A stretch of DNA of 64,000 nucleotides from Actinomadura rubrisoli (GTDB lineage: Bacteria; Actinomycetota; Actinomycetes; Streptosporangiales; Streptosporangiaceae): the NCBI RefSeq assembly GCF_004349215.1, contig NZ_SMKU01000007.1, forward strand, positions 1-64,000, read 5' to 3'. Of the stretch, positions 16,555 to 25,275 are shown one piece after another (positions within the stretch are counted from its first letter, which is position 1; every line of letters begins with the position of its first letter). The translations under genes and the position numbers were made by a program. Under the pieces are notes generated by a model. It searched no databases, was not told where the DNA came from, and was given only the letters and a program-made list of their open reading frames with translations.

Positions 16555-16969
16555 AACCCCTGCCCTCCGGCGCTACGCGATCACCGGTGGATGGTCGGTC
16601 GTATCGACGGTAGAAGCCTCCGGGCGCGGCAGGCGATCCAGCCCACGCGTCCATTTCTGGTGCAGCAGGCCGTACCACTCCGCTCGCCTCCACAAGGGAA
16701 TGGGCGTAGCTCGAACGCAGTGGCCGACGCCGGGCTGACGATCCGCCGACCCTGACCTTTTGCCGAAGGTGCGGGTCGGACGGCCGGCACCGCGGCAACA
16801 CGAGAAGGCATGCAACCATTGGTCAATGCGGGCATAGCAGTAGCGTTCGACGCTCTCAATCCGCGGGTTCGACGTTCGGGTCACTGACGACGCACCGCAC
16901 CCCACCAAGGCAAACGCGAGAATGTATGTGTTTGTCCATCCGTATTTATCCCCTTGTCCCTTCATGCGT
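16555..16969. other. Stretch with no convincing gene
   Basis: A minus-strand frame (16573-16965) begins MKGQGDKYGWTNTYILAFALVGCGA, which mimics a lipoprotein signal, but it lacks a ribosome site and the rest is Arg/Cys-rich and featureless. I regard the region as non-coding. Confidence 0.35.
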
Positions 16970-17090
16970 CGGCGAGGCGGTTCGATCTACCGATGCGGAG
17001 TGGGAACAACGGGAGCCGCTCCTACGACTGATCAAGTCCCGCTCCAGAGCCCGCCGTCCCTCGCCCTTCGGCAAGCGCAATGTCGGCTAA
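16970..17090 (+). pseudogene. Relic of an IS5-type transposase N terminus
   Basis: The frame reads RSTDAEWEQREPLLRLIKSR and stops at 17088-17090. TDAEWxxxEPLL is the characteristic start of IS5-family transposases. Only about 30 codons remain and the usual continuation is missing, so it is a decayed fragment. Confidence 0.45.
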
Positions 17091-17180
17091 GTGCGGATTG
17101 TGACCTGGAGGAGGAGTGCAATGTTGAAGAGGCCTGCGGTCCGCGCTCCGTGTCCGTCACGATGAGCATCGGAGGTTCGG

Positions 17181-18023
17181 ATGGCTGACCGGGAACGCAT
17201 ACCCAACATCAACGCGCGACGACTCGGGCTGTATCTGCGCCGGGCCCGCGAGATCATCGAGTGGTCCTATGAGGAGGCGGCAGCGCGTAGTGGCTGCGAC
17301 GCTGATTGGCTGGCCCGAGTGGAGACGGGGTTCGCCCAGCCCACGGTCGCCGACGTCGAGCGGCTGCTGGAGCGCTACCAGGTCCGAGCCGCCAAGGTCG
17401 CCGATCTGATGGTCGACCTGGCGACGCGGCCCAACGGACCTGACTGGCTGGCGCCCCTGCTGCCCGACATCAAGGCCCTCAAGCGAGACGGGCTGATCTC
17501 CGAGGCGGAGGCATGCGTCGTCCATTCCTACGGCATGCGGCTGATACCGCCCCTCGCACAGGTCGAGGAATACACCCGCCTGCTCAACTCTCACCGCCTC
17601 CCGCCGCACAATCCCGAGGCCGATTGGGACATCGTCCTGCAGCGCCAGCGGTTCCGCGCCGGGGGACGCCCCCGCTTCCTCGATCTGATCATCGATGAGG
17701 ACGCGCTGAAGCAGGTGCCCGAGCCAAAGGTGATGACCGCTCAACTCCGGTGGTTGCTGGCTCTCGACGAAAGCCCGGACGGCAGGGTACGGATCGTGCC
17801 TTCGTCCGCTCCGCTGTACGAGGACCGAACCTGCAACTTCGACGTGCTGGAGTTTCCCGGAGTCAGCGACCGGCTCAGCCTCGCTCACAGCGTCTTCGGC
17901 GTCGAACTCGCCGGGACCGACCTGACCGACCTGTGGACGCTGATCGAGGAGGAGTCGGCGCTCCCGAGAGATGAAAGCTGCGAGATCATCCGTCACTACC
18001 TGAACCGCCTCACCACCCAGTGA
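17181..18023 (+). CDS. XRE-family regulator with DUF5753 domain
   Basis: A 280-residue protein. Residues about 10-70 form an XRE helix-turn-helix (LGLYLRRAREIIEWSYEEAAARSGCDADWLARVETG); the remainder matches the DUF5753 effector-like domain, with Y-G-M-R-L-I-P-P-L near its start and the typical MTAQLRWLL and LEFPGVSDRLSLAHSVFGVELAGT stretches. GGAGG at about 17170 precedes ATG 17181. In actinomycetes such genes are usually paired with a small DUF397 gene; none is visible directly adjacent, so this copy may be unpaired. Confidence 0.85.
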   Translation: MADRERIPNINARRLGLYLRRAREIIEWSYEEAAARSGCDADWLARVETGFAQPTVADVERLLERYQVRAAKVADLMVDLATRPNGPDWLAPLLPDIKALKRDGLISEAEACVVHSYGMRLIPPLAQVEEYTRLLNSHRLPPHNPEADWDIVLQRQRFRAGGRPRFLDLIIDEDALKQVPEPKVMTAQLRWLLALDESPDGRVRIVPSSAPLYEDRTCNFDVLEFPGVSDRLSLAHSVFGVELAGTDLTDLWTLIEEESALPRDESCEIIRHYLNRLTTQ

Positions 18024-18110
18024 GCGGCGCAGCGGGAGGGGCAGCGTGTCGTCGGTGATCAGTTACGCAACCCGGGCGGTGCCCGCGTGCCTTCCCGCGC
18101 GGCAGGTCGC

Positions 18111-18141
18111 TTGACCTTGACACAGTGGCAAGGTCTTCACT
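18111..18141 (+). promoter_or_regulatory. MerR-type promoter with 19-bp spacer and 7-bp dyad
   Basis: A -35-like TTGACC (18111-18116) and a -10-like TTCACT (18136-18141) are 19 bp apart, the over-long spacer typical of MerR-controlled promoters. A perfect dyad, GACCTTG (18113-18119) and CAAGGTC (18129-18135), largely fills the spacer. The next two genes are a HEAT protein and a MerR-HEAT regulator, so autoregulation is likely. The dyad also excludes the in-frame GTG at 18125 as a start. Confidence 0.7.
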
Positions 18142-18169
18142 GGGGGGAGCCGAGGAGGTGACTCCGACC

Positions 18170-18832
18170 ATGCCGAAACAGGACGCGGACACGATGCGAG
18201 CTCTCCAGGGGCTGGAGAGAAGCAGCCCGTCAGTGCGGCTGCGGGCGGCGCTGGCGGTCGGCACGGCCCCTGACCCGCGGTTCATCGACAAGCTCATCGA
18301 ACGATGCGCGATCGAACCTGAGTTCTACGTGCGCGACATGCTCACGTGGGCGCTCACCCGCCACCCATCGTCGATGACGGTCCCAAAGCTTCTCAATGAA
18401 CTCCGCTCGGAGCGCGCTCAGGCGCGCAGCCAGGCGTTGCACACGCTATCCAAGATCGGGGATCGTCACGCATGGCCGGCGATCACACGGGCGCTGCTGG
18501 CCGACGCCGACGACGAGGTGGCGCGGAGCGCCTGGCGGGCGGCGGTCGTGCTCGTGCCCGAAGGCGAGGAAGCCGAGCTGGCCGCGGCGTTGGCGACACA
18601 GCTCGGTCGCGGCGGGCGGGAGACGCAACTGAGCCTCAGCCGGGCGCTGATCGCGCTCGGTGAGGTGATCATGCCGACCTTGCGCGCCGCGATGACGGAT
18701 CCCGGCCCTCGCGTGCGTCAACACGCGATCGCCACGGAACGGCTGTCGCACGACCCGGATGCCGGATTCGAGTTCGCGATCGAGGAGGCGAAGCGCATCA
18801 TGGCCCTTGGCGCGCCCGGTCAGGAGGGGTGA
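18170..18832 (+). CDS. HEAT-repeat protein, partner of the MerR-HEAT regulator
   Basis: A 220-residue all-helical protein of HEAT repeats. Several 30-40-residue helical pairs can be traced (SPSVRLRAALAVGTAPDPRFIDKLIERC, PEFYVRDMLTWALTRHPSSMTVPKLLNEL, RAQARSQALHTLSKIGDRHAWPAITRAL). ATG 18170 has GAGGAGG eleven bases upstream; GTG 18159 is an alternative. It lies just downstream of the MerR-type promoter and ends six bases before the MerR-HEAT gene, whose C-terminal domain it resembles. A scaffold or modulator that binds that regulator is an inference. Confidence 0.8.
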   Translation: MPKQDADTMRALQGLERSSPSVRLRAALAVGTAPDPRFIDKLIERCAIEPEFYVRDMLTWALTRHPSSMTVPKLLNELRSERAQARSQALHTLSKIGDRHAWPAITRALLADADDEVARSAWRAAVVLVPEGEEAELAAALATQLGRGGRETQLSLSRALIALGEVIMPTLRAAMTDPGPRVRQHAIATERLSHDPDAGFEFAIEEAKRIMALGAPGQEG

Positions 18833-18838
18833 TGGGCA

Positions 18839-19834
18839 GTGCTGATCGGTGAGGTGGCACGACGGTCCGGGGTCAGCGCCCGCATGCTCAGGCATTACGA
18901 CTCGCTCGGCCTGGCGCGGCCAACGGGACGCACCGACGCCGGCTATCGGGAGTACTCCAGCGAGGACATCCGGCGGATCTTCCATATCGAGAGCCTGCGG
19001 TCTTTGGGTCTGTCGCTGAGTGAGGTCAGGCGTGCGCTCGATGATCCCGGCTTCAAGCCCTCGGACCTCGTCGACGACCTCGTCCGCCAGACGCGAGAGC
19101 GCATCGCGAGTGAGACGGAGCTGCTCACCCGGCTCCGCCGGATCGGTGCCGCGGAACCCGCCGCCTGGGAGGACGTCCTCCAGATCGTCGCGCTCCTCCA
19201 CGCTTTGGAGTCGAAAAGCGCCGGGAAGCGCCAGCGCGCGGCCTTGTCCTCCGTTCCGGTGCCGGTGGAAGCGCTGGTCGAGGCGGCCTTGAGCGAGACG
19301 GATCCGAACGTCGCCGGAGCCCTTCGATGGGCTCTGGCGCAATCGGGAGAGGACGGATTGGCGCTGCTGGCGGAGGGTCTTGGCTCACCGGTGGCCCAGG
19401 TGCGGAAACGTGCCGTCCAGTCCATCGCCGAGATCTCGACCGGTGAGGCGACCGCGCTGCTTCGGGACGTCCTCGCGAGTCCTGACCTCGTGGTCCGCAG
19501 GTGCGCGGCTCTGGCGCTCGGGACACGGGGAGTGGCCGACGCGGTCCCGACGCTCATCGACATGATCGTCGAGGAGACGAACGACGTCGATGCGGCCGAC
19601 GCGCTGAGCGCGCTGGCGAGTGACCCCGCGTTGGAGGATCGGATCGCCACCGGGCTCGTTGACCGCCTCGCCCGCGGCACCCTGGACTCGCCTGCCCGTC
19701 GGCGGCTGGCACAGGCGCTCGCGGATATCCCGGGGACGACAGCGTCGGATGCCCTCGCAGACCTGTCACGCGACGACGACCGTGCCGTCGCGCTTACTGC
19801 GACGTACATCCTCAAGCTGCGCAACGCCCGGTGA
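18839..19834 (+). CDS. MerR-family regulator fused to HEAT repeats
   Basis: A 331-residue fusion. Residues 1-75 are a MerR winged helix (LIGEVARRSGVSARMLRHYDSLGL, then GYREYSSEDIRRIFHIESLRSLG), followed by a dimerisation helix to about residue 115. From about residue 130 to the end are HEAT repeats (SETDPNVAGALRWALAQSGEDGLALLAEGL, SPVAQVRKRAVQSIAEIS, SPDLVVRRCAALALGTRGVADAVPTLI). The start is GTG 18839 with AGGAGG upstream. In place of the usual small ligand pocket it has a protein-binding solenoid, so it may respond to a protein or to its HEAT partner. Confidence 0.85.
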   Translation: MLIGEVARRSGVSARMLRHYDSLGLARPTGRTDAGYREYSSEDIRRIFHIESLRSLGLSLSEVRRALDDPGFKPSDLVDDLVRQTRERIASETELLTRLRRIGAAEPAAWEDVLQIVALLHALESKSAGKRQRAALSSVPVPVEALVEAALSETDPNVAGALRWALAQSGEDGLALLAEGLGSPVAQVRKRAVQSIAEISTGEATALLRDVLASPDLVVRRCAALALGTRGVADAVPTLIDMIVEETNDVDAADALSALASDPALEDRIATGLVDRLARGTLDSPARRRLAQALADIPGTTASDALADLSRDDDRAVALTATYILKLRNAR

Positions 19835-19941
19835 CGAATCCTTCCTGAGATGCCACCCGCGTCCGAAAGAAGTGACGCCGGCCTGTAAGAAGGTGAGGCG
19901 ATCTCGGGGGTACCGGGTGACCCCTGAGAGGAGGTGGTGAC

Positions 19942-20475
19942 GTGGACGCCAGCGTTGAGCGCTTCACAGCCATCTACCGGCAGCACTATCCGAAGGTCCT
20001 GGGCTACGCGCTCGCCCATGACGCGCGTGCGGCGGCCGAGGACGTGGCGAACGAGACGTTCCTGACCGCCTGGCGCAAGCTCGACCAGGTACCGGACGAC
20101 GATCCGTTGCCCTGGTTGTTCGGCGTGGCGCGGCGGCACCGGCTGAAACAGCGCGACGCCGGACGGCGGCACGCGACGATCGCCGAGCGGGCCCGGCAGA
20201 TGAGGACCGAGCACGACACCGACACCGGCGAGGTGGTCGCCGAGCGGGAGGCGGGACTGGCCGCGTTCGCGGCGCTCGCCGAACGCGACGCCGAGGCGCT
20301 GGTCCTCAGCGCCTGGTACGGCTTCTCGGCCGGGCAGGCCGCGCGGGTGCTCGGCTGCTCCACGGCGACGTACTTCGTCCGCCTGCACCGGGCGCGCAAG
20401 CGGCTCGCCCGTCTGCTCTCGACCTCTGACCACGCCTCTGTTCCGCACCCGGCCCTGGAAGGACAGCGCGGATGA
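19942..20475 (+). CDS. ECF-type RNA polymerase sigma factor
   Basis: A 177-residue sigma-70-family protein. Region 2 is at about residues 5-70 (FTAIYRQHYPKVLGYALAHD, EDVANETFLTAWRKLDQVPD) and region 4 at about 115-165 (ALVLSAWYGFSAGQAARVLGCSTATYFVRLHRARKRLARLL). GTG 19942 has a strong GAGGAGG site. Its stop overlaps the ATG of the next gene as ATGA. The next gene encodes a membrane-anchored protein in the place where an anti-sigma factor is usually found. The signal is unknown. Confidence 0.9.
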   Translation: MDASVERFTAIYRQHYPKVLGYALAHDARAAAEDVANETFLTAWRKLDQVPDDDPLPWLFGVARRHRLKQRDAGRRHATIAERARQMRTEHDTDTGEVVAEREAGLAAFAALAERDAEALVLSAWYGFSAGQAARVLGCSTATYFVRLHRARKRLARLLSTSDHASVPHPALEGQRG

Positions 20476-21701
20476 ACACCGTCGACCGCACCGTAGCCTC
20501 GCTCAAGCCCGCCATGCTCGACGCCGTGGAGAACACCCCGGCGGACGAGTCGCGCATCCCCGCGCTCACCGCCGCCTCCCAGGAACGGTCGCGGCGTCAC
20601 GTCCCGAAGCTGCCGATCGCGCTGGCCGTCGGTACCGCGGTGGCGACCGCGGGCGTCGCGGTCGTCGCCCTCCGGCCCGGCGACGGTTCCGCGCCTGCCC
20701 CGGGCAACGCGCTGCTGGTCGCCGCCGCCAGCGCGCAGAAGGCGCCGGCCGGCCGCTACTGGCACGCCAAAACCGTCCTCGGCGAGATCTACGCGGTCGG
20801 CGCACGGAAAGCGACGCATTACAGGGTCGACTCGCGTCAGGGGATCGACAACTGGACCGCGCGGGACGGCAGGGGCAGCTCGGCCAACCTCGACCTGCCC
20901 GACGTTCCGGTCACCGCCCAGGACAAGCAGAGGTGGAAGGCCGCCGGGTCCCCCGGCTGGGTGAAGATCCCCAATTCAGAGGGAGGCGAGGAGCAGATGC
21001 TCCTGGAAATGAACCCTCCGCCGGGGCAGATGGGGCCGCGGATGCCCAGCGACGGACGGTGGTACGGCCTGACCCTGGGCCAGATCGCCAAGCTGCCCAC
21101 CGAACCGAAAGCGCTCCAGAACACCCTGCTCGGCCTCAAGGGCGACTGGCACGCCTACACCTCCAAGACCCGCAAGGAGCCGATCCGGGCGCTGTCCGGC
21201 CAGGAGCGGGTCCGGGCGCTGAGCGACGTGGCCGGGACGCTGCTGTCCACCGCGCCCGCGCCTCCCAAGGTGCGCGCGGCGACGTTCCGGATGCTCGCGG
21301 CCCTGCCCGGAGTACGGCCCCAGGGCAGGACGGTCGATCCGCAGGGACGTCCCGGGACCGTGGTCTCGCTGCCGCTGGAGACCACCGTGGAGCTCGGCCT
21401 GTACACCGCGCCCAAGCAGCTCGGCACCTACCAGCGGCAGTTCATCATCGACCCCGCCGCCGGGAAGCTGCTGGCGATCCGGGACCTGGTGGTGAATCCG
21501 CCGCACGGCGGCCGCCCGCTTCCCACCGGGGACAACGGCAAGCCCAGGCGGCTGGAGGCCAAGGACATGCCCGACCGCTTCCACCAGCGCGGCGAATTGG
21601 CCGGTTACCAGCTCTTCGAGGTCAGCGAGTGGACGGACGCGGTGCCGCCCGCCGGCGCCCTGCTCCCGCCCGATCTGAAGACCGCGCGCCCGCGCGGGTG
21701 A
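20472..21701 (+). CDS. CU044_5270-type membrane-anchored protein, probable sigma-factor partner
   Basis: A 409-residue protein coupled to the ECF gene by an ATGA overlap. A cytoplasmic N terminus of about 45 residues is followed by one membrane helix (LPIALAVGTAVATAGVAVVAL) and a large extracytoplasmic domain beginning SAPAPGNALLVAAASAQKAPAGRYWHAKTV. This arrangement fits the CU044_5270 group found next to ECF sigma factors in actinomycetes. A zinc-anti-sigma HxxxCxxC motif is absent, so an anti-sigma role is by position only. A strong hairpin terminator lies downstream at 21758. Confidence 0.8.
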   Translation: MNTVDRTVASLKPAMLDAVENTPADESRIPALTAASQERSRRHVPKLPIALAVGTAVATAGVAVVALRPGDGSAPAPGNALLVAAASAQKAPAGRYWHAKTVLGEIYAVGARKATHYRVDSRQGIDNWTARDGRGSSANLDLPDVPVTAQDKQRWKAAGSPGWVKIPNSEGGEEQMLLEMNPPPGQMGPRMPSDGRWYGLTLGQIAKLPTEPKALQNTLLGLKGDWHAYTSKTRKEPIRALSGQERVRALSDVAGTLLSTAPAPPKVRAATFRMLAALPGVRPQGRTVDPQGRPGTVVSLPLETTVELGLYTAPKQLGTYQRQFIIDPAAGKLLAIRDLVVNPPHGGRPLPTGDNGKPRRLEAKDMPDRFHQRGELAGYQLFEVSEWTDAVPPAGALLPPDLKTARPRG

Positions 21702-21757
21702 ACCGGACCCGGCGTTCAGGAACGCCTGACAAGCCGACTCGTAACCGACAATGACCG

Positions 21758-21795
21758 TGTGCGCTCGCATCAATACCCATTGATGCGAGCGCACA
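21758..21795. terminator. Strong bidirectional hairpin terminator
   Basis: TGTGCGCTCGCATCAAT (21758-21774) pairs without mismatch with 21779-21795 around a 4-nt loop ACCC. It lies between two convergent genes, so it probably stops transcription from both. No T-run is needed for many actinomycete terminators. Confidence 0.85.
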
Positions 21796-21848
21796 TCGGC
21801 GAATTGCCCGGCAGGCCGGCCGGACCGTCCTGCATAGCCCGGGTGGGT

Positions 21849-23060
21849 TCAGGTTCGGCGGGCGGTTTCGCGGTACCGGCCGGGGGTGAGGCCGATCTGC
21901 CACGCGGCGGCCTGCACCGGGTCCCGGATCCAGCCGGGCACCAGCTCACCGAACTCGCGCCGGGTGCCGTCCCGTTCCAGCGTCCCGTTGGTCATCAGCA
22001 GCAGGTGCAGGTGGTCGTCGTACAGCTCCTCCACGCACCAGAGGCTGAGGGCCTGTCCGGGGTTGCCCGGGTCCGGCAGCTCCCGACCGACCTGCGGCCA
22101 TCCTGCCTGGCCGACCACCTGGCGCCAGCCGGCCCGTCCGGCCAGCAGCTCCACGGCGCAGCGCCGCTGTTCGGAGTTGCGCAGCGACACCGCGCGGCGG
22201 ATCGAGACGTCGTCCTCGACGATCTCGCGCGGCATGGTGACGCCGTGCCATGCCCACAGGCACCAGCCGTCGGGGTATCGCACCGCCGGCCCGCTCGGAT
22301 GGTGGAGCCGGCCTTCGGCGTCATGGTGCAGTTCGGTGGGACGTTCGGTGAGGATCACGCTGTTGCGCATCGGCCACCACTCCCCGGCCGCCCGTCCCAC
22401 CCGCAGCAGGCCGCGGCTGTGACGGTCCGGTTCCCAGACGCCGCACCGTGCGAGGAAATCGAGCTGGGCGAGCCGCCCTGGCATCCGCGGACGGAACGCG
22501 CCCAGCCGGGGCAGCGCCGCCACTTCGGGAAGCCGCTGCGCGTCCTGCCAGGTCGCGGCCACCTGGTCAACGGCCGCGCCGACGGCCTTGGCCAGCCCCG
22601 TCTCGACCGCGGCGGTCACCTCGCGGTCGAGACGGCCCAGCAGGGCGGCCCACCGCGGGTCCCGCTCCAGGTCGCCGAGCTCGGGCGGCAGCGGGTCCAG
22701 CATGATCAGGTCGGTTTCCGGAGCGTCCTGCGGCACCTGTTGGACGATGGCCTCGCCGGTCGGTTCCGGCAGCGTCTGCCACGCCCGCCTGGTGACCAGC
22801 GGAAGCCGGCCCGCGCGGATGTCGGCACCGATGCCGCCCGCCATCGGCGAGCCCAGCCAGACCACGTGTTCCGGCGGCTGCCGGCCGGCGCCGAGGTAGA
22901 CGTCCTGGACGCCCGCCTCGGCCGCCGGCCGGTCCGCCGGACCCACGGCCAGCCCGTACCCCACCCACTCCTCCCGCACCGACGGCAGCAATGCCTGCTG
23001 CTCGGCGGTCGGTGCCGGTAGCGGCCCGCCCTGGCCGTGAGGTGGCCGCTGGTCCGCCAT
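21849..23060 (-). CDS. DUF6745-domain protein
   Basis: A 403-residue soluble protein. The C-terminal third carries the pattern I associate with DUF6745: EGRLHHPSGPAVRYPDGWCLWAWHGVTMP, then EQRRCAVELLAGRAGWRQVV. The N-terminal part contains a long helical region with several Trp and an aromatic-rich WWPMRNSVILTERPTELHHDAEG. The function of the family is not known. The neighbour at 23063-23656 ends two bases before this start, and both are on the minus strand, so they form a two-gene operon. Confidence 0.7.
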   Translation of the reverse strand: MADQRPPHGQGGPLPAPTAEQQALLPSVREEWVGYGLAVGPADRPAAEAGVQDVYLGAGRQPPEHVVWLGSPMAGGIGADIRAGRLPLVTRRAWQTLPEPTGEAIVQQVPQDAPETDLIMLDPLPPELGDLERDPRWAALLGRLDREVTAAVETGLAKAVGAAVDQVAATWQDAQRLPEVAALPRLGAFRPRMPGRLAQLDFLARCGVWEPDRHSRGLLRVGRAAGEWWPMRNSVILTERPTELHHDAEGRLHHPSGPAVRYPDGWCLWAWHGVTMPREIVEDDVSIRRAVSLRNSEQRRCAVELLAGRAGWRQVVGQAGWPQVGRELPDPGNPGQALSLWCVEELYDDHLHLLLMTNGTLERDGTRREFGELVPGWIRDPVQAAAWQIGLTPGRYRETARRT

Positions 23061-23062
23061 CG

Positions 23063-23656
23063 TCAGTCCGCAACGAAACGGACGGTCGCGCTCGATGCCT
23101 GCGCACGTGCCGCCTGGTCACGAGCCGCCCGCGCCTGCGCCTGCGACGCCTGCTTACGGGCCTCCTTGCGAGCCCGATCGCGCTTGCGACGAGCCCCAGG
23201 ATCGAGGACGCGCGGCGCCAGCTCGCGCTTGCGCCGCAGCACATACAGGCCAGGGCCGATGCCGGTGTTGCCGTGCTCCGGGTGATCGAGCCATGCGGTC
23301 GCGCCGTCGCCGACCTCCAGCGACCCCAGGACGATGTCGTTCGCCGCGCCGTCGCGGGCGTCGTACCAGACGTCACCGGAGGCCAGCAGCAGGTGCGTGT
23401 GGCCGCCCGCCTCTCCACGGACCACCGCGACCCCGGCCGCCGGGACCGGGCTCATCGGGTGCTGGAAATCCTCCACCGCCATCGCGGCGGGGATCACGGA
23501 AACGTCGCCCTGGTGCTGCAGTCCGGCGATCGTCGGAATGTCGAGTTCGGCGGCCAGATGAGCCAGGTCGGCGCCATCCGACAGCACGCTGCTGAGAAGT
23601 TCCACTACGGCCTCCCGCGAAGTGTCTTCCACAAAGCTAGCGCCGTCCGCCCCCAT
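23063..23656 (-). CDS. Uncharacterised protein coupled to the DUF6745 gene
   Basis: A 197-residue protein not assigned to a family. Its first half is globular (EAVVELLSSVLSDGADLAHLAAELDIPTIAGLQHQGDVSVIP, then HTHLLLASGDVWYDA, LDHPEHGNTGIGPGLYVL). Its last 45 residues are a highly basic Ala/Arg/Lys/Gln-rich helix (RRKRDRARKEARKQASQAQARAARDQAARAQ) that could bind nucleic acid or form a coiled coil. ATG 23656 heads a two-gene operon with the DUF6745 gene, which starts two bases after its stop. Gene pairs of this kind recur in actinomycetes, from memory. Confidence 0.6.
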   Translation of the reverse strand: MGADGASFVEDTSREAVVELLSSVLSDGADLAHLAAELDIPTIAGLQHQGDVSVIPAAMAVEDFQHPMSPVPAAGVAVVRGEAGGHTHLLLASGDVWYDARDGAANDIVLGSLEVGDGATAWLDHPEHGNTGIGPGLYVLRRKRELAPRVLDPGARRKRDRARKEARKQASQAQARAARDQAARAQASSATVRFVAD

Positions 23657-23785
23657 GGGAAACGTATTTTCTGGGACCGCATCACCCCGGTCAGCACGGT
23701 CTTCTCCGCTTCTTTGCCGGGCAACGATGCAGGTCTGCTGGAAATGCTAACGGGGACATTACATGGCAGGGTCAATGCTGACGGC

Positions 23786-25168
23786 ATGAAAATCACCAAG
23801 TCGGTCGCGGTGGCCTTGGCGGCCACCGCGTCGCTCACCCTGGTCGGGCCGGCGAGCCATGTTTCGGCCGCCCCCCAACGCCCAAAGTCCTGCTCCGTGC
23901 CGCCGCAGACGCCGCCGGAACCGCGCCCCACCACGGTCGACGTCGTGGGGCAGGCATACCACTGCCTGTTCGAGAATTACTACAGCGGCCCCGTGCTGGA
24001 CAGCCGAGCCGTCCTGTTACCCGCCTTCGCCGCACTCACCCAGGAACTGCAACGGCGCGGGCTGGACCAGCCGGACGCCGCCATGCCCGCGCTCACCGGC
24101 AGGCGACATGCCGACTGGGCCGCGTTCAAGGGCGTCCTTGAAAAGGTCGTCGCCAAACTGCCCGCGGAGGCGGCGCAGGCGGCCGCCAAGGCGACGATCG
24201 AAGGCATGGTCAAGAGCCTGAACGACAACCACGCGCGCTGGCGGCCCACAAGAGAGTCCAGGACGAAACTGCTCGGCTTCAGGACGTCCGGCTTCCAGGG
24301 ACCCGGGTCGGTCGACCCAGCGGGCAAGGCGCCGCTCTTCGTCAACCAGATCCTCCCAGGCGGCCCGGCCGAGAAGGCCGGGATCAAACTGGGCGACGAG
24401 ATCGTCTCGATCGACGGTGTACCGCCGTATATCAATGGAGTCCCGCTTTCGAGCGTCATCCTGGGGCTCCAAGACGGCCCCAAGGACACCGTCACGCTGA
24501 AGCTGCGCCGTCCCTCCACCGGTGCCACCTTCACCAGCGAGCTGACGCGGGCGCTGGTACCGGGCGGCCCCCCGCAGATCGAGTCCCGGCTGCTGCCCGG
24601 CGACGTCGCCTACGTGAAGCTCCCGGGCTTCTTCCCCGAGGCGGCCGACAAGGTGCTGGCCGCGATCGAGGCGCTCCGCAAGGGCAGGACGCTGCGCGGG
24701 GTCGTCCTGGACCTGCGGAACAACGGCGGCGGCAGCCCCAAGGAGGTCAGGCGGCTCGTCAGCGCCTGGACCCACAACAAGATCATCAGCTACCTGTGCA
24801 CCGTGCAGGGAGACTGCACCCCCACCCGCACGGACGACTCCGTCGAACTGCTGCGGCTGCCGCTGGTGGCGCTCACCGACCGCGGCTGCGCCTCGGCGTG
24901 CGACGACTTCTCCAGCATGGTGAAGGACCTGCGCCTCGGCACTCTCGTCGGAACCCGCACCGCGGGAGTCGTCTCGGGCCCCGCCGTCCCCTGGGTCCTC
25001 GACGACGGCAGCACGCTGACCCTCCCCCAACGCCACGAGATCGCCGCGAACAAGGAGATCATCAACACCGTCGGCGTGGCGCCCGACCATCAGGCCCCCG
25101 TGTCCTCGGCGGACCTGTCGGCCGGACGCGACCCCGGTCTCGCAAAGGCGCTCAGCGTCCTGAGGTAG
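23786..25168 (+). CDS. Secreted S41-family (tail-specific/tricorn-like) serine peptidase
   Basis: A 460-residue exported protein. A Sec signal ends near ASHVSA (about residue 28). A helical region with a DNHARW motif is followed by a PDZ-like domain (LFVNQILPGGPAEKAGIKLGDEIVSIDG), a strand RGVVLDLRNNGGG, and the catalytic Ser370 in RGCASACDDF. Ser followed by Asp/Glu (SACDDF) is the S41 tricorn-like pattern, rather than the Ser-Lys dyad of CtpA. ATG 23786 is the first in-frame Met giving a signal peptide. A terminator-like hairpin follows at 25220. The target is unknown. Confidence 0.85.
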   Translation: MKITKSVAVALAATASLTLVGPASHVSAAPQRPKSCSVPPQTPPEPRPTTVDVVGQAYHCLFENYYSGPVLDSRAVLLPAFAALTQELQRRGLDQPDAAMPALTGRRHADWAAFKGVLEKVVAKLPAEAAQAAAKATIEGMVKSLNDNHARWRPTRESRTKLLGFRTSGFQGPGSVDPAGKAPLFVNQILPGGPAEKAGIKLGDEIVSIDGVPPYINGVPLSSVILGLQDGPKDTVTLKLRRPSTGATFTSELTRALVPGGPPQIESRLLPGDVAYVKLPGFFPEAADKVLAAIEALRKGRTLRGVVLDLRNNGGGSPKEVRRLVSAWTHNKIISYLCTVQGDCTPTRTDDSVELLRLPLVALTDRGCASACDDFSSMVKDLRLGTLVGTRTAGVVSGPAVPWVLDDGSTLTLPQRHEIAANKEIINTVGVAPDHQAPVSSADLSAGRDPGLAKALSVLR

Positions 25169-25219
25169 GACACATCCGGTCCTCGACGAAGTCACGGTGC
25201 CGGGTCGAAAGCCGGTAGG

Positions 25220-25246
25220 CGTCCGCCGCGAGATCCGCGGCGGGCG
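25220..25246. terminator. Hairpin terminator between convergent genes
   Basis: CCGCCGCG (25223-25230) and CGCGGCGG (25236-25243) flank a 5-nt loop, and the stem extends by three pairs with one G-T wobble. It sits between the S41 peptidase end and the aldehyde dehydrogenase end. Confidence 0.55.
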
Positions 25247-25275
25247 CATCGGCGTGTTCGGGGCTGGCCCGGTGC

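Noticed and set aside
16573-16965. A minus-strand frame with a lipoprotein-like N terminus
   Set aside because: No ribosome site; the part after the signal-like stretch is featureless and Arg/Cys-rich.
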